Shown: positions 1 to 6,973 of the stretch, piece after piece
Position numbering within the stretch: the stretch's first letter is position 1
How the letters are laid out: each line of letters starts with the position of its first letter
Assembly (NCBI GenBank): GCA_020860885.1
Contig: JAJBTS010000374.1
Span: forward strand, 1 to 10,079
From: Bacteroidales bacterium
GTDB lineage: Bacteria; Bacteroidota; Bacteroidia; Bacteroidales; Azobacteroidaceae
Direction of reading: 5' to 3'
Length of the DNA stretch: 10,079 nt
The notes under the pieces: model-generated
Database searches by the model: none
What the model saw: only the letters and a program-made list of their open reading frames with translations
Told to the model about the DNA's origin: nothing
Made by a program: the position numbers and the translations under genes

Positions 1-16
1 TTTATAAATAATCTAT

Positions 17-24
17 TATTTTTG
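17..24 (+). promoter_or_regulatory. Bacteroidota-type -7 box before the XRE-cupin gene
   Basis: TATTTTTG matches the TAnnTTTG -7 consensus of Bacteroidota housekeeping promoters and ends 28 bp before the start codon at 53, which leaves a short untranslated leader. The matching -33 element would fall at or beyond the window edge, so only half of the promoter can be judged. The A/T-rich context makes chance matches possible. Confidence 0.5.
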
Positions 25-52
25 CGGGTCAAAGTATAATAATTGAATATGT

Positions 53-631
53 ATGAGCCCTAACAAACTTATAGGTAACAGAATTAAATCATTAAGAGAA
101 TCGAAATTTATTTCTCCGGAAGAAATGTCGGAGAGATCCGGATTGAGTATGGACCAGGTGACAAGGATAGAAGAAAATAAAGATCTACCTTCTTTAGCGC
201 CACTTATCAAAATAGCTCGTGTTTTGGGTGTGAGGCTCGGGACATTTCTGGATGATCAGGATTCGTTGGGGCCGGTGGTATCCCGGAAAACCAATTACAG
301 GGAAACGGTTAGTTTTTCTACCGATCAGTCTTCTTCCCGCACACATATGGATTATTATTCTTTATCGGCAGATAAATCAGGAAGGCACATGGAGCCTTTT
401 ATTATCCGTATTAATCCGAAAGAAGAAGGAGTAGATTTTATTTTGTCTTCTCATGAAGGGGAAGAATTTATATTTTGCCTCGAAGGTATAATTGAAATTT
501 CTTACGGGAACGATGTTTATATACTGGAAGAAGGAGATAGTATTTATTACGATTCGATTGTGGCCCATCATGTTCATGCTGCTAACGGAGATGGAGCTAA
601 AATACTGGCAGTGGTTTATACTCCTATTTGA
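53..631 (+). CDS. XRE-family HTH transcriptional regulator with C-terminal cupin domain
   Basis: The 192-residue protein has an N-terminal XRE/HTH_3 DNA-binding domain at about residues 7-65, with the typical pattern IGNRIKSLRE, EEMSERSGLS and IARVLGV. A linker follows, then a cupin_2 barrel at about 112-190. The cupin motifs visible are HEGEEFIF (134-141), CLEG, and EEGDSIYYDSIVAHHV (159-174), so some possible metal-ligand His/Glu residues are kept. In this family the cupin is thought to bind a small effector that tunes DNA binding; the effector here is unknown. The gene lies 75 bp upstream of an acyl-CoA synthetase on the same strand, which suggests that it controls the ligase or is co-transcribed with it. 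The ATG at 53 fits the start of the HTH domain; an out-of-frame ATG at 49 opens only a four-codon frame. The family call is firm and the regulatory target is inferred. Confidence 0.9.
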   Translation: MSPNKLIGNRIKSLRESKFISPEEMSERSGLSMDQVTRIEENKDLPSLAPLIKIARVLGVRLGTFLDDQDSLGPVVSRKTNYRETVSFSTDQSSSRTHMDYYSLSADKSGRHMEPFIIRINPKEEGVDFILSSHEGEEFIFCLEGIIEISYGNDVYILEEGDSIYYDSIVAHHVHAANGDGAKILAVVYTPI

Positions 632-637
632 TTAATG

Positions 638-702
638 GAAAATTGAAAGTTGAAATTTATAGAAAACACTCCCTTTCAATTGTAACAATTCTCAATTCTT
701 AA
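638..702. repeat. Heptamer repeats in opposed orientation between regulator and ligase
   Basis: The 75-bp gap holds three tandem heptamers GAAAATT, GAAAGTT, GAAATTT (638-658). Closer to the ligase are units of opposite sense: CTTTCAA (673-679), TTCTCAA (689-695) and TTCTTAA (696-702). Positions 641-649 (AATTGAAAG) and 673-681 (CTTTCAATT) are perfect 9-bp inverted arms around a 23-nt spacer. The stem would be A/T-rich and weak, so a terminator role is doubtful. No TAnnTTTG box is seen in this gap, which favours read-through from the regulator gene. Confidence 0.55.
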
Positions 703-706
703 TTTT

Positions 707-2359
707 ATGCAATTAACTGAAAGAACGATAGGGCAATGGCTTGAATTTTGGGCCAGTACTACTCCTGATAAAGAATATATGGTTTATTCCGACCGCGATT
801 TGCGTTTTACCTGGAAACAGTTTAACGAGAGGGTCGATAATATGGCAAAAGGGCTTATGTCTATAGGTGTAAAGAAGAATACGCATGTAGGTATATGGGC
901 GACAAATGTTCCGGATTGGCTTACTTTTCTTTATGCGGCAGCTAAAATAGGAGCGGTGGCAGTAACCGTAAATACCAATTATAAACAACACGAACTGGAA
1001 TATCTGATGGAAGATTCTGATATTCATACTCTGTGTATAACCGAAGGTGTTTTTGACGGAAGTTATATCGATATGGTGTATGCCATGTTGCCCGAGCTAA
1101 AAACTTCTCAACGGGGATATGTAAAAAGCCAACGTTTTCCTTTTCTGAAGAATGTCGTTTTCATCGGTCAGGAAAAATACCGGGGAATGTATAATACCGC
1201 CGAATTATTGCTTTTAGGGAATACGGTTCCACATCATAGGCTGGAAGAAGCGAAGTCGCTTGTTAAGTGTGAAGATGTTGTGAATATGCAATATACCTCA
1301 GGAACTACCGGTTTCCCGAAAGGGGTGATGCTAACCCATTATAATGTAGTGAACAATGGGTATTTTACAGGTATGGGAATGAATTATACTTCAGACGACA
1401 AGATCTGTTGTTGCGTACCTTTGTTCCATTGTTTCGGAGTTGTTTTGGCGACTATGGCTTGCCTTACGCATGGAACGACTCAGGTTATGGTGGAACGTTT
1501 TGATCCTTTGGTGGTTTTAGCCTCGGTTCATAAGGAAAGGTGTACGGTTTTGCATGGTGTTCCTACAATGTTCATAGCAGAACTGAATCATCCGATGTTT
1601 TCCATGTTTGATGTATCTTCTTTGCGGACAGGTATTATGGCCGGATCTTTGTGCCCTATTGAACTGATGCGGAAAGTTACAGATCAGTTACATATTACTT
1701 ATATTACCAGTGTATACGGACTTACTGAGACTTCTCCGGGGATGACTCATTCGATTATTGAAGATCCTTTTGAAGCCCGTTGTACGACAGTCGGTAAGGA
1801 ATATCCTTTCACCGAGGTGAAAATACTGGATCCTGAGACTGGGGAGGAATGTCCGGTAGGCGTACAGGGAGAAGTTTGCTGTAAAGGTTATCTGGTAATG
1901 AAGGGTTATTACAAGAATCCACAAGCTACAGCGGAAGTAATAGATAAAAACGGATTCCTACATTCCGGAGATCTGGGTGTTAAGGATGAAAATGGTTATT
2001 ACCGCATTACAGGAAGAATCAAAGATATGATTATCCGGGGCGGCGAAAATATTTATCCCCGGGAAATAGAAGAATTCCTGTACCATTTACCTGGAGTGAA
2101 AGATATTCAGGTAGCCGGTATACCTTCTCCTAAATACGGTGAAGAAGTAGGGGCTTTTATTATTCCGCAGGAAAATGTTACTATTGCTCCCGAAGAGGTG
2201 AGGGATTTCTGCCGTGGGAAAATTGCCCGTCATAAAATCCCCAAATATATCTTTTTTGTACAGGAATATCCATTAACGGGAAGTGGTAAAATTCAAAAGT
2301 TTAAATTAAAAGATATTGGGCTGGAATTATTAAAAGAACAGGATGTAGAGGTAATTTAA
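707..2359 (+). CDS. Acyl-CoA synthetase (AMP-forming), fatty-acid CoA ligase type
   Basis: The 550-residue cytoplasmic enzyme belongs to the ANL adenylating superfamily, which activates a carboxylic acid with ATP to an acyl-AMP and then to an acyl-CoA. All core motifs are present: P-loop [11 protein letters not shown] (196-206), YGLTETS (337-343), the GD pair (421-422), the hinge region [16 protein letters not shown] (436-451) and the C-terminal catalytic lysine in GSGKIQK (Lys529). Length and motif wording resemble medium/long-chain fatty acyl-CoA synthetases rather than acetyl-CoA synthetases, which are longer, near 650 residues. The exact substrate cannot be read from the sequence. The gene follows the XRE-cupin regulator and likely forms a unit with it. 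The ATG is in phase with the preceding heptamer repeat and gives a normal family N-terminus. The fold and reaction type are very secure; chain-length preference is open. Confidence 0.95.
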   Translation: MQLTERTIGQWLEFWASTTPDKEYMVYSDRDLRFTWKQFNERVDNMAKGLMSIGVKKNTHVGIWATNVPDWLTFLYAAAKIGAVAVTVNTNYKQHELEYLMEDSDIHTLCITEGVFDGSYIDMVYAMLPELKTSQRGYVKSQRFPFLKNVVFIGQEKYRGMYNTAELLLLGNTVPHHRLEEAKSLVKCEDVVNMQYTSGTTGFPKGVMLTHYNVVNNGYFTGMGMNYTSDDKICCCVPLFHCFGVVLATMACLTHGTTQVMVERFDPLVVLASVHKERCTVLHGVPTMFIAELNHPMFSMFDVSSLRTGIMAGSLCPIELMRKVTDQLHITYITSVYGLTETSPGMTHSIIEDPFEARCTTVGKEYPFTEVKILDPETGEECPVGVQGEVCCKGYLVMKGYYKNPQATAEVIDKNGFLHSGDLGVKDENGYYRITGRIKDMIIRGGENIYPREIEEFLYHLPGVKDIQVAGIPSPKYGEEVGAFIIPQENVTIAPEEVRDFCRGKIARHKIPKYIFFVQEYPLTGSGKIQKFKLKDIGLELLKEQDVEVI

Positions 2360-2421
2360 CAGTTTACAGTCTTCACTTAACAATATATAATAAATTTTTG
2401 TCTGCTAATCCTATTCAGTGC

Positions 2422-2453
2422 TTTCCGTTTACTGAAAAATATTACTATCTTTG
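2422..2453 (+). promoter_or_regulatory. Promoter of the TPR-nfeD-floA run
   Basis: The -7 box TATCTTTG (2446-2453) matches TAnnTTTG exactly, and TTTC (2422-2425) lies 20 bp upstream as a near match to the -33 TTTG. The start codon of the next gene is 28 bp after the -7 box. Arms TTCAGT (2414-2419) and ACTGAA (2431-2436) flank the -33 element, but six base pairs is too short to claim an operator. The rest of the 122-bp gap (2360-2481) is A/T-rich with no obvious terminator for the ligase gene. Confidence 0.65.
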
Positions 2454-2481
2454 AGACAGTAAATTAATAAGTGAGACAAGA

Positions 2482-3894
2482 ATGAGATATTTTGTATGTG
2501 TTTTTGTAACTTTCTCCTTAGCGGTAACCTCTTTATATGCTCAATCTGTTAACGACGGAAAAGCATTGTATCAGGAAGGAAAGTATGCGGAAGCATTGCC
2601 TATTTTTGAAAAAGCAATTAAATCTTCTCCCAGAAATGCCTCTTATAATCATTGGTATGGCACTTGTTTGTTAGAAACCGGACAGCCGGAGAAAGCAAAA
2701 GAATATCTCGTATTTGCTGCAGGAAGGAAAATAACGGAAGCCTATCATTCGTTGGCCAGAACGCTTTACCTGTTGTATGAGTTTGAAGAATCGGCTACGG
2801 CATATACCCAGTATAAAGAGGCTTTGACCAAAGATAAAAAGACAGCACAGGCTGAAGAAGTAGTTCCGTTGATTCAACGTGCCGAACGTGCTGCCAGAAT
2901 GTTGTCGCGGTGTGAAAATATCCAGATCATCGATAGTATGATCCTGGACAAGAGAACTTTTCTAGATGCTTATTCATTGAGTGCTGAAAGTGGTTCACTG
3001 GAAAAAAACGGTGATCAGGTGATTTATCTTAATCCTCTGAAAGACAAAAGGTTTTATGCTGAAAAAGGAGAAGATGGAGGATATCGTATCTTTTCCGAAA
3101 TAAAACTTCAAGATAAATGGTCCGATAAAAAAGAACTGGATTTATCGGACGATTCTATTCCCAACAACAATTACCCTTTTGTATTGCAGGATGGAATGAC
3201 AGTCTATTTTGCATCGACAGGAAATAATTCCATAGGAGGATACGATCTGTTTATCACCCGCTATAATATCAATAACGATACTTATTTGAGTCCTAATCAG
3301 ATGGGTATGCCTTTTAATTCCATTGCGAACGACTATATGATGGCTATTGATGAAATCAATAATCTGGGATATTTTGCGACGGATCGGTTTATGCCGGAAA
3401 ATAAAGTGGTAGTATACACTTTTATACCTAATGAAGAGATTATTCCGATCCATGCAAACAGTGACGAGGAATTGATAAGCCGCGCAAAGATTACTTCTAT
3501 CCGGGACAGCTGGAAATTGGGAAGTGATTATCAGGCTCACCTAACTCAAGCCCGTAAAAACATTCAGGAAGAGCAGAATAAAGCTGCACGGGATTTTTTC
3601 TTTGTGATCAATGATAATATTATTTATTATACGTTGAATGATTTTGAGAATGATGCAGCCAAGCAGTCATTCCTGAAATTCCAGCAATTGAATGCTGCTA
3701 TGCGGGATCTGGAAATTGAACTGGATAGTCAGCGTAAAGAATACGCCGGTGGAAATAATACTAAGAAACAAAGTTTGCGTTCATCCATATTGTCGAATGA
3801 ATCCCGTATGGAAAAACTGGTTGTGCAGCAGGAAGAAGCTGCTATGAATGCGCGTAATCTTGAAATTAAATATTTGAGAACTTCAAATAAATAA
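2482..3894 (+). CDS. Secreted TPR and PD40 (WD40-like) repeat protein
   Basis: The 470-residue protein begins with a clear Sec signal peptide (residues 1-20, LYA|QS cleavage), so it should reach the periplasm or outer membrane. TPR-like helices follow at about 23-115 (GKALYQEGKYAEALPIFEKA, then CLLETGQPEKAKEYL). A PD40/beta-propeller-like stretch lies at about 170-315, with the telling pattern YPFVLQDGMTVYFAS and GGYDLFITR. A charged, probably coiled-coil C-terminus spans about 395-465. This TPR-PD40 order recalls the front half of PorE-like and OmpA-family proteins of Bacteroidota, but no OmpA-like peptidoglycan-binding domain is seen, so it should not be named PorE. It heads a run with nfeD 6 bp downstream and floA next, which suggests an envelope scaffold role. 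Precise function is unknown. Confidence 0.85.
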   Translation: MRYFVCVFVTFSLAVTSLYAQSVNDGKALYQEGKYAEALPIFEKAIKSSPRNASYNHWYGTCLLETGQPEKAKEYLVFAAGRKITEAYHSLARTLYLLYEFEESATAYTQYKEALTKDKKTAQAEEVVPLIQRAERAARMLSRCENIQIIDSMILDKRTFLDAYSLSAESGSLEKNGDQVIYLNPLKDKRFYAEKGEDGGYRIFSEIKLQDKWSDKKELDLSDDSIPNNNYPFVLQDGMTVYFASTGNNSIGGYDLFITRYNINNDTYLSPNQMGMPFNSIANDYMMAIDEINNLGYFATDRFMPENKVVVYTFIPNEEIIPIHANSDEELISRAKITSIRDSWKLGSDYQAHLTQARKNIQEEQNKAARDFFFVINDNIIYYTLNDFENDAAKQSFLKFQQLNAAMRDLEIELDSQRKEYAGGNNTKKQSLRSSILSNESRMEKLVVQQEEAAMNARNLEIKYLRTSNK

Positions 3895-3900
3895 GTGTTT

Positions 3901-4365
3901 ATGGATATTTTAATTGTTATAGTTCTTTGTGCAGTAGGTATCATACTTATCCTGGTGGAGATATTCCTGATTCCTGGTATAACTATTGCAGCTATTGCAG
4001 GGGGGCTGTTTGCTTTGGGAGGTGTGTATTATGCATTTACCAGCCTGGGAACCACAGTGGGAGTCATTACTTTAGTTGCTGTTCTGGTTATAACAGCTTT
4101 TCTGTTTGTTTATCTGATTAAATCCAAAGCTTTGGATAAGATAGCATTGAAAACGGATGTAGATTCTACTGTAGCATCCAGAAAAGATATTGGTGTGGAA
4201 ATAGGGGATACGGGAATGACTATTTCCCGCCTGAACCCTATTGGGAAAGTTAAAGTCAACGATACTGTAATGGAAGGGAAATCGATAGGAGATTTTATTG
4301 ATGAAGATACGGAAATAGAGGTTGTGAAAGTATCCCCTACACAGTTATTAGTAAAAACAAAATAA
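3901..4365 (+). CDS. Short NfeD-family membrane protein
   Basis: The 154-residue protein has two to three hydrophobic helices in the first 75 residues (IVIVLCAVGIILILVEIFLIPG, split by an acidic Glu, then TTVGVITLVAVLVITAFLFVYL). A C-terminal NfeD OB-fold follows at about 98-154, with the signature G-x-T-x-SRLNPIGKVKVN and closing VKVSPTQLLVKTK. It lacks the ClpP-class serine protease domain of long NfeD proteins. Short NfeD proteins are encoded beside flotillin-type genes and act with them in the membrane, and floA indeed starts 17 bp downstream. A GTG at 3895 lies in frame directly after the previous stop. I prefer the ATG at 3901, since it gives the usual MDIL-type start. Confidence 0.92.
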   Translation: MDILIVIVLCAVGIILILVEIFLIPGITIAAIAGGLFALGGVYYAFTSLGTTVGVITLVAVLVITAFLFVYLIKSKALDKIALKTDVDSTVASRKDIGVEIGDTGMTISRLNPIGKVKVNDTVMEGKSIGDFIDEDTEIEVVKVSPTQLLVKTK

Positions 4366-4382
4366 ATTTTAAATAAATAAAA

Positions 4383-5381
4383 ATGGCAACAACAGGAGCA
4401 TTTCTTTGGATTGTGTTGGTTATAGCAGCTATTATTTTGCTGTCTATATTCTTTTATTATGTGCCTTTTGTATTGTGGATCAATGCGAAGGCATCAGGAG
4501 TCAATATCTCTTTGGTTCAACTTTTCCTCATGAGATTGAGGAAGGTTCCGCCCCCAGTAATTGTGAATGCGATGATTGAAGCGCACAAAGCGGGATTAAA
4601 AAATATAACACGGGATCAGTTGGAAGCGCATTATCTTGCAGGAGGACATGTAGAACGTGTGGTTCATGCGTTGGTTTCTGCAGAAAAAGCGAATATTGAT
4701 CTGACTTTCCAGATGGCGACAGCGATTGATCTGGCCGGTCGCGATGTGTTTCAGGCGGTACAGATGTCGGTTAATCCTAAAGTAATTGATACGCCTCCTA
4801 TCGCAGCAGTAGCCAGAAATGGTATCCAATTACTGGTTAGAGCCCGTATTACCGTTCGTGCCAATATCAAACAATTGGTCGGTGGAGCCGGGGAAGAAAC
4901 AGTAATTGCCCGTGTAGGCGAAGGTATAATTGCTTCCATCGGTGCGGCAGAAACTCATGCAGAAGTGTTGGAAAATCCGGATAGTATATCTAAAGTGGTA
5001 TTAAGAAAAGGTTTGGATGCCGGAACAGCGTTTGAAATTTTATCTATCGATATTGCCGATATCGATATAGGTAAGAATATTGGTGCCGAACTTCAGATGG
5101 ACCAGGCTCAGGCTGATAAGAATATTGCTCAGGCCAGAGCGGAAGAACGCCGTGCGATGGCGGTAGCCTCAGAACAGGAAATGAAAGCGAAAGCTCAGGA
5201 AGCCCGTGCGAAAGTTATCGAAGCGGAAGCTGAAATCCCAAGGGCTATGGCTGAAGCTTTCAAAAGCGGAAATCTGGGTATCATGGATTATTACAAAATG
5301 AGGAATATTCAGGCGGATACAGACATGCGCGAAACGATCGCAAAGCCTAATAAACCTAATAATAAGCCTATAAAAGATTAA
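4383..5381 (+). CDS. floA: Flotillin-like protein FloA (UPF0365)
   Basis: At 332 residues it has the usual FloA length. An N-terminal hydrophobic segment (about 6-33) anchors it to the inner membrane. A PHB/SPFH-like domain spans about 34-230, with family wording such as [21 protein letters not shown] and [23 protein letters not shown] helical Ala/Glu-rich region follows (about 235-295, repeated [10 protein letters not shown] / [17 protein letters not shown]) that drives oligomerisation. FloA forms membrane microdomain assemblies that organise membrane proteins and fluidity. The last residues, [12 protein letters not shown], come from a small 9-bp repeat and look like a variable tail. It is the third gene of the TPR-nfeD-floA run and is followed by a strong stem-loop. 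The identification is very secure. Confidence 0.97.
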   Translation: MATTGAFLWIVLVIAAIILLSIFFYYVPFVLWINAKASGVNISLVQLFLMRLRKVPPPVIVNAMIEAHKAGLKNITRDQLEAHYLAGGHVERVVHALVSAEKANIDLTFQMATAIDLAGRDVFQAVQMSVNPKVIDTPPIAAVARNGIQLLVRARITVRANIKQLVGGAGEETVIARVGEGIIASIGAAETHAEVLENPDSISKVVLRKGLDAGTAFEILSIDIADIDIGKNIGAELQMDQAQADKNIAQARAEERRAMAVASEQEMKAKAQEARAKVIEAEAEIPRAMAEAFKSGNLGIMDYYKMRNIQADTDMRETIAKPNKPNNKPIKD

Positions 5382-5399
5382 TTTTTTTAGTTAATATAT

Positions 5400-5455
5400 G
5401 AAGCCAGAAACAGGAAGTAACCGATTCTTGTTTCTGGTTTCTATTTTTAATTTTT
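5400..5455 (+). terminator. Stem-loop with T-rich tail after floA
   Basis: Positions 5400-5416 pair with 5425-5441 in a 17-bp stem including two G-T pairs, around an 8-nt loop. The core is CCAGAAACA against TGTTTCTGG. A T-rich tract follows directly (TATTTTTAATTTTT). This is a convincing intrinsic terminator for the TPR-nfeD-floA run. No TAnnTTTG box is seen between it and the next gene, so partial read-through may feed the phosphorylase gene. Confidence 0.82.
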
Positions 5456-5464
5456 AATTTCTAA
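5444..5464 (+). repeat. Three tandem heptamers running into the phosphorylase start codon
   Basis: TTTTTAA, TTTTTAA and TTTCTAA lie head to tail, and the next seven bases, TTCTATG, continue the period into the start codon at 5469. The same arrangement (TTCTCAA, TTCTTAA, TTTTATG) precedes the acyl-CoA synthetase start at 707. The tract also supplies the T-rich tail of the floA terminator. Confidence 0.6.
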
Positions 5465-5468
5465 TTCT

Positions 5469-6335
5469 ATGAGAACAATTTCCCCTGATCAGCTTCCTAT
5501 CAATGCGGATGGTTCTGTTTTCCATTTGCATTTACTTCCTGAACAGTTGGCCGATAAAGTTGTGATGATGGGCGATCCGGCAAGGGTGGGTAAGGTGGCT
5601 TCCTTTTTCGATAAAGTGGAATTCGATCAGCAAAGCCGGGAATTCAGGATGATTACAGGACTGTATAAAGAGAAACGTATTACAGCATTGTCTCACGGCA
5701 TCGGTTGTGATAATCTGGATATTGTGATGACCGAATTAGATGCCCTGGCTAATATTGATCTGGAGAAACGGCAGGTTAAACCAGACTTTCGTCCGTTGAC
5801 TTTGGTTCGGATAGGTACTTCCGGAGGCTTGCAGCCTTTCGTTCCGATAGGTTCTTATGTGGTCTCGGAAATATCTATGGGAATGGATGGGCTTTTGTTC
5901 TTTTATGAAGGAGGGGAGAAAGTCAATAATCTCACGCTCGCCGAAAAATTTACAGAATATTCACATTGGAATACATTACTGGCCAAACCTTATTTTGTTT
6001 CTTCCGACAAAGAGCTTGCGGATAGGATAGGAGAAGGAATGATAAAGGGAATTACCTGTTCTGCCAATGGCTTTTACGGTCCTCAGGGAAGGCATGTCCG
6101 ACTGGGTCTTACTTTTCCCGATCAAAATTTATTACTCGAGTCTTTTGAATACAACGGATTGAAATTTTGTAATTATGAAATGGAGAGTGCTGCTCTGGCA
6201 GGATTGGCAAAACTGATGGGGCATAGGGCTGTTACTATTTGCCTGATCATTGCAGGAAGATATACGGGGGAAATGAATACGGAATACAAAGGTTCTTTCG
6301 ATAGTTTAATTACTCAGGTTTTAGAGAGAATATAA
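5469..6335 (+). CDS. Nucleoside phosphorylase, uridine phosphorylase-like
   Basis: The 288-residue cytoplasmic enzyme belongs to the PNP_UDP_1 family, which splits a nucleoside with phosphate to give a base and (deoxy)ribose-1-phosphate. Visible motifs are the phosphate site GDPARVGK (35-42), SHGIGCDN (75-82), the RIGTSGGLQ loop (114-122), and the ribose-binding EMES (237-240). QGR (206-208) matches the Gln/Arg pair that uridine phosphorylases use to read the uracil ring, and Arg264 in AGRYTGE sits where that group has its second base-side Arg. It is longer than the 253-residue E. coli Udp, with extra residues near 97-110 and 146-170, so substrate choice may differ. It is translationally coupled to the next gene, whose ATG overlaps its stop. 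Family call very firm; pyrimidine preference likely. Confidence 0.9.
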   Translation: MRTISPDQLPINADGSVFHLHLLPEQLADKVVMMGDPARVGKVASFFDKVEFDQQSREFRMITGLYKEKRITALSHGIGCDNLDIVMTELDALANIDLEKRQVKPDFRPLTLVRIGTSGGLQPFVPIGSYVVSEISMGMDGLLFFYEGGEKVNNLTLAEKFTEYSHWNTLLAKPYFVSSDKELADRIGEGMIKGITCSANGFYGPQGRHVRLGLTFPDQNLLLESFEYNGLKFCNYEMESAALAGLAKLMGHRAVTICLIIAGRYTGEMNTEYKGSFDSLITQVLERI

Positions 6336-6973
6336 TGGTATTCAAAAGACTGATTGTTGTAGGGATAATATTTGTATTTTTAATACTACTATTTATATTT
6401 CTGGCAGATCATTTGATCTCTTCCGGAAGTAAAAAGTATATCTATGACAATGCCATTGCTATTCCTGAAAATAAAGTCGGTTTACTATTGGGAACTTCCA
6501 AGTACAACCGTAATGGGAATATAAATCCTTACTATAAGTATCGGATCGATGCAGCATTGGAATTGTATAAAGCCGGAAAGATCGATGGAATAGTCGTAAG
6601 TGGGGATAATAGCCGGAAATCATACAATGAGCCGGCAGAAATGACTTACGATTTGGTTATGGGAGGTATTCCTTCCGAGAAGGTTTATTCGGATTATGCC
6701 GGATTCCGGACCTTAGATTCTATTATCAGAATGAATGAGATATTCGGACAAAAGAAGTTCACGATTATTTCTCAGCGTTTTCATAACGAAAGAGCTATTT
6801 ACATTGCACAACAACAGGGATTGGAAGTGGTTGGTTTCAATGCTCAGGATGTGAGTTCGAATTATGGTTTCAAAACTCAGTTGAGAGAACGGTTTGCCCG
6901 AGTTAAAGTTTTTATTGATCTGGTAATAAACAAACAGCCTAAATTTTTAGGAGAACCTATTCGGATCGAATAA
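6335..6973 (+). CDS. sanA: SanA-type DUF218 (YdcF/ElyC family) envelope protein
   Basis: The 212-residue protein has a single N-terminal membrane helix (about 5-25) and a DUF218 domain likely facing the periplasm. The domain motifs agree closely with E. coli SanA: LLGTSKY (51-57), NPYYKYRIDAA (64-74), VSGDN (88-92), YNEP (97-100), DYAGFRTLDSI (120-130), SQRFHNERA (145-153, allowing one residue) and a closing PKFLGEP. SanA is an inner-membrane protein tied to envelope barrier function, shown in enterics by vancomycin exclusion at high temperature; its biochemical activity is unsettled. The start ATG shares one base with the preceding stop (TAATG), so it is coupled to the nucleoside phosphorylase. 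The 3' end overlaps the opposing gene by 17 bp. Confidence 0.9.
   Translation: MVFKRLIVVGIIFVFLILLFIFLADHLISSGSKKYIYDNAIAIPENKVGLLLGTSKYNRNGNINPYYKYRIDAALELYKAGKIDGIVVSGDNSRKSYNEPAEMTYDLVMGGIPSEKVYSDYAGFRTLDSIIRMNEIFGQKKFTIISQRFHNERAIYIAQQQGLEVVGFNAQDVSSNYGFKTQLRERFARVKVFIDLVINKQPKFLGEPIRIE

Noticed and set aside
49..63. Four-codon frame ATG TAT GAG CCC TAA overlapping the regulator start
   Set aside because: It is too short and has no sign of selection; ATG at 53 in the other frame fits the HTH domain. A regulatory mini-ORF cannot be supported from one sequence.
713..1027. 104-codon minus-strand frame inside the acyl-CoA synthetase
   Set aside because: It is a shadow of a strongly conserved gene, with no recognisable motif or promoter.
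2414..2436. TTCAGT / ACTGAA inverted arms around the -33 region of the TPR gene
   Set aside because: Six base pairs with an 11-nt gap are common by chance in A/T-rich intergenic DNA; not enough for an operator call.
3142..3540. 132-codon open frame on the minus strand inside the TPR/PD40 gene
   Set aside because: It is antisense to a gene with a clear signal peptide and domains; its translation shows no domain pattern and is rich in Ile, Arg and His as expected for a shadow frame.
3895..3900. GTG start for the NfeD gene, adding two residues
   Set aside because: It is possible, as it lies directly after the previous stop, but the ATG at 3901 gives the usual MDIL-type N-terminus and is the commoner start codon.
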